A stretch of 48,562 nt of DNA from Variovorax sp. CF313 (GTDB lineage: Bacteria > Pseudomonadota > Gammaproteobacteria > Burkholderiales > Burkholderiaceae_C). The notes beneath the pieces were generated by a model. It worked only from the letters and a program-made list of their open reading frames with translations. It was not told where the DNA came from and searched no databases. Positions 42,425 through 48,562 of the stretch are shown here, piece after piece. Position 1 is the stretch's first letter, and the number at the start of each line of letters is the position of its first letter. A program made the translations under genes and the position numbers. The DNA is taken from NCBI RefSeq assembly GCF_000282635.1, contig NZ_AKIW01000099.1, positions 1-48,562 on the forward strand, in the 5' to 3' direction.

Positions 42425-43453
42425 TCAGACGTGCGTTGCCAGCCAGCCGCCGACCCGCTCCGGCATGCCGCGCACATGCCCCGGCGGCGGGCCCATCGGA
42501 AAGCCGACGTGCCCGCCGTGCGCGGGCTGCCACAGCGTGACGTGCGCGCCGACCTCGCCGGGCTTCGGCAGGCTCGCCGCGGGAATGAACGGGTCGTTGC
42601 GGGCGTTCACCACCAGTGCGGGCACGCGCACCGAGGCCAGGTGCGGCTTGGCCGAGCCGCGCGTCCAGTAGTCCTCGGTATCGCGAAAGCCGTGCAGCGG
42701 GGCGGTGAAGACGTTGTCGAAGTCGTAGAGGTTGCGCGACGACATCAGCCGCTCGCGGTCGAACAGCCCCGGGAACTGCTCCAGCTTGGCCAGCGCCTTG
42801 GGCTTCATGGTCGCGAGGAACATGCGCGTGTAAACCAGCCGGTTGAAGCCCTGCCCGATGGCTTCGCCGCCCGCCGCGAGGTCGAGCGGCGCGCTGACCG
42901 ATGCCACGGCGCTCACCACGCCGGAGGCGCTCTCGCCCGCCTCCGAGGCCCAGCGCATCAGCGCATTGCCGCCGAGCGACACGCCCGCCGCCATCACCGG
43001 CCCGCCGCCCTTGCGTGCATGCTGGTCACGCATGCGCGCGAGGATCCAGCCGATCTCCTCGAAGTCGCCCGAGTGATAGGCGCGCGGCGCCAGGTTCAGC
43101 TCGCCGCTGCAGCCGCGGAAATGCGGCACGGCGAAGGCCATGCCGCGAGATGCGGCGAATGCGGCAAAGGCTTCGGCGTAGTGGCTGCGCGACGAGCCTT
43201 CGAGCCCGTGGAACAGCACCAGCAACGGCCTCGGGCCCGGCATTGGCGCATCGACGAAGTCGACGTCGATGAAGTCGCTGTCGGGCGTGGGCCAGCGCTC
43301 GCGCCGGTAGACCGGGGCCGGCCCGTCGAAGCGCTTCGCATAGAGCGCGGCCCAGATGGTCTGCAGGTTGCCGCCGGGCAGCCAGCGCGGCGCCGCGTAG
43401 TCCAGCGGCTGGGGCGCGGAAACGGGACCGGAGGTGGCGACGAAGGAAGACAT
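42425..43453 (-). CDS. YheT-family alpha/beta hydrolase
   Basis: A 342-aa hydrolase of the AB-hydrolase-4 (YheT) family. PRWLPGGNLQTIWAAL is the family signature. The oxyanion region is LLVLFHGLEGSSRSHY; the nucleophile Ser is in AAGVSLGGNALMRW; the acid lies in ALVVNARNDPFIP; the catalytic His is in HGGHVGFPMG. No signal peptide. Substrates are unknown, probably hydrophobic esters or thioesters. The start ATG and the stop of the upstream SnoaL-like gene share one base (TGATG), so they are translationally coupled. Confidence 0.88.
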   Translation of the reverse strand: MSSFVATSGPVSAPQPLDYAAPRWLPGGNLQTIWAALYAKRFDGPAPVYRRERWPTPDSDFIDVDFVDAPMPGPRPLLVLFHGLEGSSRSHYAEAFAAFAASRGMAFAVPHFRGCSGELNLAPRAYHSGDFEEIGWILARMRDQHARKGGGPVMAAGVSLGGNALMRWASEAGESASGVVSAVASVSAPLDLAAGGEAIGQGFNRLVYTRMFLATMKPKALAKLEQFPGLFDRERLMSSRNLYDFDNVFTAPLHGFRDTEDYWTRGSAKPHLASVRVPALVVNARNDPFIPAASLPKPGEVGAHVTLWQPAHGGHVGFPMGPPPGHVRGMPERVGGWLATHV

Positions 43454-43905
43454 CAGTGCAGGACCTGGGGCGGATCGTTCGCTTCGTCCGGTTCGCGCGC
43501 ACTGCCCGGGCTTGCATGGTGCGCCACCATGCGCCAGCCCTGGACGGTCTTGTGATAGACGTTGGTGGCCAGCACGAAGGCATGGCGCGGGCCCTCGGCC
43601 GTGAGCACCTCGATGCGTTCGAGCACGTTGTGCACGGCGCTGGCGAGCGACTCGATCTTGCGCACCCGCGCCGGCGTGGCGTGGATCGCGCCGTTGCCGA
43701 ACATCTGCTCGAAGGCCGCGCGGATCGCCACGGCCCCCACCAGCCGCGGGCCCCCGGGATGCACGCAGAACACCTCGTCCTCGTCGGCCCAGCAGGCCAT
43801 CAGCGCGTCGATGTCGCCGCGCTGCAGCGCTTCGTAGAAGGCCGCTTCGACGTCGTCGGCAGTGCCGCCGATGGCCGCGGCGGCGCGGAGTGGGGTCTTG
43901 GGCAT
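43453..43905 (-). CDS. SnoaL-like (NTF2-fold) protein
   Basis: A 150-aa protein with one cystatin/NTF2-type cone fold (about 20-130): DDVEAAFYEALQRGDIDALM, CWADEDEVFCVHPGGPRLVG, and FVLATNVYHKTVQGWRMVAH. The start MPKTPLRAAA is chosen by family length; the frame is open 18 codons upstream. Proteins of this type are often small binding or accessory proteins; the partner is unknown. It is coupled to the YheT-like gene and divergent from the rut operon. Confidence 0.8.
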   Translation of the reverse strand: MPKTPLRAAAAIGGTADDVEAAFYEALQRGDIDALMACWADEDEVFCVHPGGPRLVGAVAIRAAFEQMFGNGAIHATPARVRKIESLASAVHNVLERIEVLTAEGPRHAFVLATNVYHKTVQGWRMVAHHASPGSAREPDEANDPPQVLH

Positions 43906-43941
43906 GGCGTGATTTTGCCGCGCCGTGCGTGACGGCGGCAC

Positions 43942-43958
43942 TGCACCGCTTTGGTCCA
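43942..43958 (+). promoter_or_regulatory. Candidate NtrC enhancer site
   Basis: TGCAC-N7-GTCCA resembles the NtrC site TGCAC-N7-GTGCA with one mismatch. Its centre is about 150 bases upstream of the predicted rutA transcription start, a normal distance for a sigma-54 enhancer. A weaker second half-site cluster follows at about 43961-43977. Confidence 0.5.
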
Positions 43959-44004
43959 TGCTGCACCGTGCTGCCGCAATCCCGGCAGAACACCTGCTCC
44001 ACTT

Positions 44005-44020
44005 TGGACCAAATGGTCAA
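44005..44020. promoter_or_regulatory. RutR-type operator
   Basis: TGGACCA-AA-TGGTCAA matches the RutR box TTGACCA-NN-TGGTCAA with one mismatch in the left half. It lies about 85 bases upstream of the predicted rutA start of transcription. RutR is the uracil/thymine-responsive repressor of rut genes; no rutR is present in this window. Confidence 0.7.
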
Positions 44021-44072
44021 AACATGGATGCGATTTTTCCCTAACCCATTGATTCAAAACAACTTATTCAAC

Positions 44073-44088
44073 TGGCACGGCGCATGCA
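44073..44088 (+). promoter_or_regulatory. Sigma-54 (-24/-12) promoter of rutA
   Basis: TGGCACG-N4-ATGCA has the invariant GG and GC exactly 10 bases apart and differs from the consensus TGGCACG-N4-TTGCA by one base. The start of transcription would fall near 44099, leaving a 24-base leader with AGGAG before the ATG. Confidence 0.7.
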
Positions 44089-44122
44089 AGGAGCTTCGCA
44101 ACCTCGCAACAGGAGCGCTTCC

Positions 44123-45235
<1,113 letters not shown>

Positions 45236-45248
45236 GCAGGAGCATCAC

Positions 45249-46040
45249 GTGAGCACTCCCGCACGCAACACGACTCTCACATCGAACATCCCCGTTGGCG
45301 CACCGCGGCTGCCCGGCGCCCCCGCACCGCAGGTGCTGCCCGCGCGCCCCGAGCCACTGGCGCTGCACGCGACCGATTCCGCGCTGATCGTCGTCGACAT
45401 GCAGAACGCCTACGCCTCCATCGGCGGGTATGTCGACTCGGCAGGCTTCGACATCTCGGGCGCGCAAGGCACCATCGCGAACATCGCGCGCACCATCGCA
45501 GCGGCACGCGCGGCCGGCATGCTCGTTGTGTTCCTGCAGAACGGCTGGGACGCGGCGTACATCGAAGCCGGCGGCCCCGGCTCGCCGAACTGGCACAAGT
45601 CGAACGCGCTCAAGACCATGCGCTCCAGGCCCGAGCTGCAGGGCAAGTTCCTCGCCAAGGGCGGCTGGGACTACGACCTCATCGAAGAGATGAAGCCACA
45701 GCCCGGCGACATCGTCGTGCCGAAGACGCGCTACAGCGGCTTCTTCAACAGCACGCTCGACAGCACGCTGCGTGCACGCGGCATCCGCCACCTGGTGTTC
45801 ACCGGCATCGCGACCAACGTGTGCGTCGAATCGACGCTGCGCGATGCCTTCCACCTCGAATACTTCGCCGTGATGCTCGAGGACGCCACGCACGAACTCG
45901 GCGGCCCTGCGATCCAGAAGGCATCGGTCTACAACGTCGAGACCTTCTTCGGATGGGTCTCCACGGTGGAGCACTTCTGCAGCACATTCGCACCCGCATC
46001 CATCACCCAACCCGCACCGGCCGAAGCGGCCACTGTCTGA
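45249..46040 (+). CDS. rutB: Ureidoacrylate amidohydrolase RutB
   Basis: A 263-aa isochorismatase-fold enzyme that splits ureidoacrylate to aminoacrylate and carbamate. GTG start, fixed by AGGAG seven bases upstream. The Asp-Lys-Cys triad is visible: Asp50 in IVVDMQNAYA, Lys159 in VPKTRYSGFFNST and Cys192 in TNVCVESTLRDA. The N-terminus is about 30 residues longer than in E. coli, with a Pro-rich segment. Cotranscribed with rutA and rutC. Confidence 0.95.
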   Translation: MSTPARNTTLTSNIPVGAPRLPGAPAPQVLPARPEPLALHATDSALIVVDMQNAYASIGGYVDSAGFDISGAQGTIANIARTIAAARAAGMLVVFLQNGWDAAYIEAGGPGSPNWHKSNALKTMRSRPELQGKFLAKGGWDYDLIEEMKPQPGDIVVPKTRYSGFFNSTLDSTLRARGIRHLVFTGIATNVCVESTLRDAFHLEYFAVMLEDATHELGGPAIQKASVYNVETFFGWVSTVEHFCSTFAPASITQPAPAEAATV

Positions 46041-46062
46041 TTCTTTTCAAGGAGCTCTCTTC

Positions 46063-46455
46063 ATGCCCAAGCAAGCCATCATCCCGCCCGGCACCGGCGT
46101 ACCGCTCGCCCCCTACGTCCCCGGCACGCTCGCCGACGGCGTGCTCTACGTGTCGGGCACGCTGCCCTTCGACAAGGACAACAACGTGGTCCACGTCGGC
46201 GACGCGAGCGCACAGGCAAGGCATGTACTCACCATCATCCAGGGCGTGGTCGAAGCAGCGGGCGGCACCATGGACGACGTGACCTTCAACCAGATCATGC
46301 TCAAGGACTGGGCCGACTACGCGAAAATCAACGCGGTGTATGCCGAGTTCTTTCCCGGCACCAAGCCCGCGCGCTACTGCATCCAGTGCGGCCTCGTGAA
46401 GCCCGATGCGCTGATCGAGATCGCCTCGATCGCACACGTCGGCAAGAAGGCCTGA
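46063..46455 (+). CDS. rutC: Aminoacrylate deaminase RutC (RidA family)
   Basis: A 130-aa RidA/YjgF-type trimer-forming enzyme that speeds hydrolysis of aminoacrylate or its peracid. Motifs GTLADGVLYVSGTLPFDKD and the catalytic Arg with Cys in KPARYCIQCGLVKPDALIEI are those of RutC. The start MPKQAIIPPGTGVPLAPYVP matches the family. A good ribosome site (AAGGAG) lies 9-10 bases upstream. Six bases before rutD. Confidence 0.94.
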   Translation: MPKQAIIPPGTGVPLAPYVPGTLADGVLYVSGTLPFDKDNNVVHVGDASAQARHVLTIIQGVVEAAGGTMDDVTFNQIMLKDWADYAKINAVYAEFFPGTKPARYCIQCGLVKPDALIEIASIAHVGKKA

Positions 46456-46460
46456 CACTC

Positions 46461-47267
46461 ATGCCGTCGCTGCACTACGAAGTGCATGGGCCGGCCGATG
46501 CGGCGGCCACCGTGCTGCTGTCGTCCGGCCTCGGTGGCTCGGCGGGCTTCTGGCAGCCGCAGCTCGGCGCACTGGTCGCCGCCGGGCACCGCGTCATCGC
46601 GTACGACCAGCGCGGCACCGGCCGCAGCCCTGCCGCATTGCCAGAGATGTATGCCATCGAAGACATGGCGAAGGACGTGCTCGAAGTCCTCGACGCCACG
46701 AACACTTCGCAGTGCCACTTCGCAGGCCATGCGCTCGGCGGCCTCGTGGGTTTGCAGCTAGCGCTCGACGCGCCCTCGCGCATTGCGAGCCTCGTGCTCG
46801 TCAACGCGTGGTCGAAGCCCAACCCGCATTCGGCGCGCTGCTTCGAGGCGCGGCTCGCGCTACTCGGCGCCTGCGGTCCGCGCGCGTATGTGGAAGCTCA
46901 GCCGATTTTCCTGTACCCCGCAGCCTGGGCCGCCGAACACGCACAGCGCGTGGCCGACGAAGTCGACCACGCCTTCGCGCATTTCCCCGGCGAAGCCAAC
47001 ATGCGCGCGCGCATCGCCGCGCTGCGGGCCTTCGACATCGACGCGCGCCTCGCCGACATCGCCGCCCCTGCATTGGTCGCCGCAGCCAAGGACGACGCGC
47101 TCGTGCCCTGGACCTGCTCGCAGCGCCTGGCCGATGGCCTGCGCGACGTCACGCTCGACTTCATGCCGCACGGTGGCCATGCCCACAGCGTGACCGAGGC
47201 CGAAGCCTTCAACCGCAGCCTGCTCGACTTTCTTTCCCGGGTCAGCGCACCCGCCATTCCCGCATGA
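46461..47267 (+). CDS. rutD: Aminoacrylate hydrolase RutD
   Basis: A 268-aa alpha/beta hydrolase. The start MPSLHYEVHGPADAAA and VLLSSGLGGSAGFWQPQ match RutD, as does AYDQRGTGRSP. The nucleophile elbow reads GHALG with Ala in place of Ser. I recall the same in E. coli RutD, so this is a family trait and not a loss. The catalytic-type His lies in MPHGGHAHSV. Its stop overlaps the rutE start (ATGA). Confidence 0.92.
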   Translation: MPSLHYEVHGPADAAATVLLSSGLGGSAGFWQPQLGALVAAGHRVIAYDQRGTGRSPAALPEMYAIEDMAKDVLEVLDATNTSQCHFAGHALGGLVGLQLALDAPSRIASLVLVNAWSKPNPHSARCFEARLALLGACGPRAYVEAQPIFLYPAAWAAEHAQRVADEVDHAFAHFPGEANMRARIAALRAFDIDARLADIAAPALVAAAKDDALVPWTCSQRLADGLRDVTLDFMPHGGHAHSVTEAEAFNRSLLDFLSRVSAPAIPA

Positions 47268-47866
47268 CCCAAACGCTTTCCACCACACTCGACGACGCCG
47301 CGCTGTCGCTGCTTTTCACCGGCGCGCGCAGCCACAACGGCTGGACCGGCGAACCTGTCACCGATGCACAACTGCAGCAGATCTACGCGCTCGCAAGCCT
47401 CGGCCCGACATCGGCCAACTGTTCGCCTGCCCGCTTCGTGTTCGTGCGCACGCCTGAAGGCAAACAGCGCCTCGCACCGGCGCTCTCCAAGGGCAACCTC
47501 GACAAGACAATGGCCGCACCCGTTACGGTGATCGCCGCATGGGACCGCAGGTTCTACGACAAGCTGCCCACGCTGTTCCCGCATGCCGACGCGCGCAGCT
47601 GGTTCACCGGCAGCCCCGAGGCCGCGCACGAGACCGCCTTCCGCAATGCCAGCCTGCAGGCGGGCTACCTGCTGCTCGCCGCGCGCGCGGTCGGCCTCGA
47701 CGCCGGGCCGATGTCGGGCTTCGACAAGGCGAAGGTCGATGCCGCCTTCTTCGAGGGCACCGACTGGACCACCAACTTCCTCATCAACCTGGGCCACGGC
47801 GATGCGTCGAAGGTGTTCGGCCGCCTGCCGCGGCTGCCCTTCGACGAGGCCTGTGTGCTGGCCTGA
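47264..47866 (+). CDS. rutE: Malonic semialdehyde reductase RutE
   Basis: A 200-aa nitroreductase-fold flavin enzyme that reduces malonic semialdehyde to 3-hydroxypropionate, the last step of Rut. The family motifs are ARSHNGWTGEPVTDAQLQQI (the FMN-binding N-terminal segment), LGPTSANCSPARFVFV and GLDAGPMSGFDKAKVD. The length is normal. Coupled to rutD by a 4-base overlap, and followed by rutF after 12 bases. Confidence 0.94.
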   Translation: MTQTLSTTLDDAALSLLFTGARSHNGWTGEPVTDAQLQQIYALASLGPTSANCSPARFVFVRTPEGKQRLAPALSKGNLDKTMAAPVTVIAAWDRRFYDKLPTLFPHADARSWFTGSPEAAHETAFRNASLQAGYLLLAARAVGLDAGPMSGFDKAKVDAAFFEGTDWTTNFLINLGHGDASKVFGRLPRLPFDEACVLA

Positions 47867-47878
47867 AAGAGTCACGAC

Positions 47879-48427
47879 ATGCTGAACGCCATGGCCTCCC
47901 ACCCCACAGCATCGAACCCACCCGGCCTGCCTACGGGCCTGCCGAAGGCCGACTACCGCAATGCAATGGCGCGCCTGGGCGCCGCGGTGAACATCATCAC
48001 CACCGACGGCCCCGCAGGCCGCGCCGGCTTCACGGCCTCGGCCGTGTGCAGCGTGACCGACGAACCGCCGACGCTGCTGGTGTGCCTGAACCGCTCGGCC
48101 TCTGTGTATCCGGCGTTCAAGGCCAACGGCGTGCTGTGCGTGAACGTGCTGGCCGCGGGGCACCAGTCGCTCTCCGCGCTGTTCGGCGGCAAGACGCCGA
48201 TGGACGAACGCTTCGCCGCCGGCAACTGGAGCCACAAGACCACGGGCTCGCCGATGCTCGACGACGCGGCCGTGTCCTTCGACTGCCGCGTGGTGCATTC
48301 AACGAGCGCGGGCACGCATGACGTGCTGTTCTGCGAAGCGGTGGCGATTGCCATCGGTGGCGCGGCGCAGGGGCTGATCTACTTCGACAGGAGCTATCAC
48401 GAGATCGCTGCGCCGCCGCAGCACTGA
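47879..48427 (+). CDS. rutF: Flavin reductase RutF
   Basis: A 182-aa flavin reductase of the HpaC-like family that supplies FMNH2 to RutA. Motifs include AAVNIITTDGPAGRAGFTAS, VCSVTDEPPTLLVCLN and GVLCVNVLA, and the C-terminal LIYFDRSYHEI. The ATG at 47879 has GAAAGAG upstream; an internal ATG four codons on is possible. Last gene of the operon; the transport gene rutG is not in the window. Confidence 0.93.
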   Translation: MLNAMASHPTASNPPGLPTGLPKADYRNAMARLGAAVNIITTDGPAGRAGFTASAVCSVTDEPPTLLVCLNRSASVYPAFKANGVLCVNVLAAGHQSLSALFGGKTPMDERFAAGNWSHKTTGSPMLDDAAVSFDCRVVHSTSAGTHDVLFCEAVAIAIGGAAQGLIYFDRSYHEIAAPPQH

Positions 48428-48472
48428 CGCTTCTTACCCTTCTGCATTCGCAGGCAATGCCTTTGAATTGCT

Positions 48473-48562
48473 CCTTCCCCCCTCTGGGGGAAGGCTGGGA
48501 TGGGGGCAGGCAGAGCGCTCGATGGACACGCTGCTTGCCCCCCACCCCACCCCTCCCCCAGA
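48473..48562. repeat. Intergenic inverted-repeat element after rutF
   Basis: CCTTCCCCC and GGGGGAAGG form a 9-bp hairpin (48473-48494). The second arm of this then extends into a larger imperfect fold-back whose return arm (about 48529-48562) reads GCTTGCCCCCCACCCCACCC. Together they look like a REP/BIME-type element of the kind seen between genes in Comamonadaceae. The element is cut by the window end. It may also end the rut transcript. Confidence 0.6.

Noticed and set aside
47120..47150. Loss of the nucleophile Ser in RutD (GHALG elbow) as a sign of an inactive gene
   Set aside because: The E. coli protein has the same Ala as I recall it, and all neighbouring motifs are intact.

Overview
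The window is GC-rich, densely coded bacterial DNA, most likely from a Comamonadaceae betaproteobacterium close to Variovorax. This is inferred from codon usage in the translated proteins, a Bug/TctC-type receptor, a Burkholderiales-specific uncharacterised protein, a rut pyrimidine operon and an AcrR-controlled RND pump. No species call can be proven from the sequence alone.

Layout. 1-3.8 kb: the conserved dolP-diaA-yraN / rsmI neighbourhood (envelope lipoprotein, SIS-domain protein, UPF0102 protein, 16S rRNA 2'-O-methyltransferase) and a glutathione S-transferase. 3.8-21.9 kb: the most unusual part, a block of four same-strand genes (211, 970, about 2414 and 2302 aa) for secreted proteins made of DUF11-type and other Ig-like repeats. 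The third also has a long C-terminal region that reads like an outer-membrane beta-barrel. The third and fourth genes overlap by 20 bp. Terminator-like hairpins separate the first from the second and the second from the third. 22-26.6 kb: a LysR regulator divergent from an OmpR-type response regulator and a CHASE2 sensor histidine kinase.

26.6-30.3 kb: a small carboxylic-acid cluster, with a Bug-type receptor and a D-2-hydroxyacid dehydrogenase divergent from a citrate-synthase-family protein that carries an N-terminal helix-turn-helix. Next comes a broken amidohydrolase. 30.3-32.2 kb: a patch that looks less GC-rich, holding an Mrr-family restriction endonuclease, an unrecognised protein and a small XRE regulator. 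An 11-bp direct repeat lies at the 3' end of both minus-strand genes, and one copy coincides with the point where the amidohydrolase is cut. 32.3-34.3 kb: a LysR regulator, a second GST and tRNA-Arg(CCG) with a strong terminator.

34.3-41.1 kb: a TetR/AcrR repressor divergent from a complete tripartite RND efflux operon, with an AcrR-type operator between them. 41.1-43.9 kb: a membrane-anchored cytochrome c, an uncharacterised Burkholderiales protein, a YheT-type hydrolase and a SnoaL-like protein. 44.1-48.4 kb: rutABCDEF for the uracil-degradation (Rut) pathway. It is preceded by a sigma-54 -24/-12 promoter, a RutR-type box and a candidate NtrC site, so it is probably controlled by both nitrogen limitation and pyrimidine supply. 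The window ends in an intergenic inverted-repeat element.
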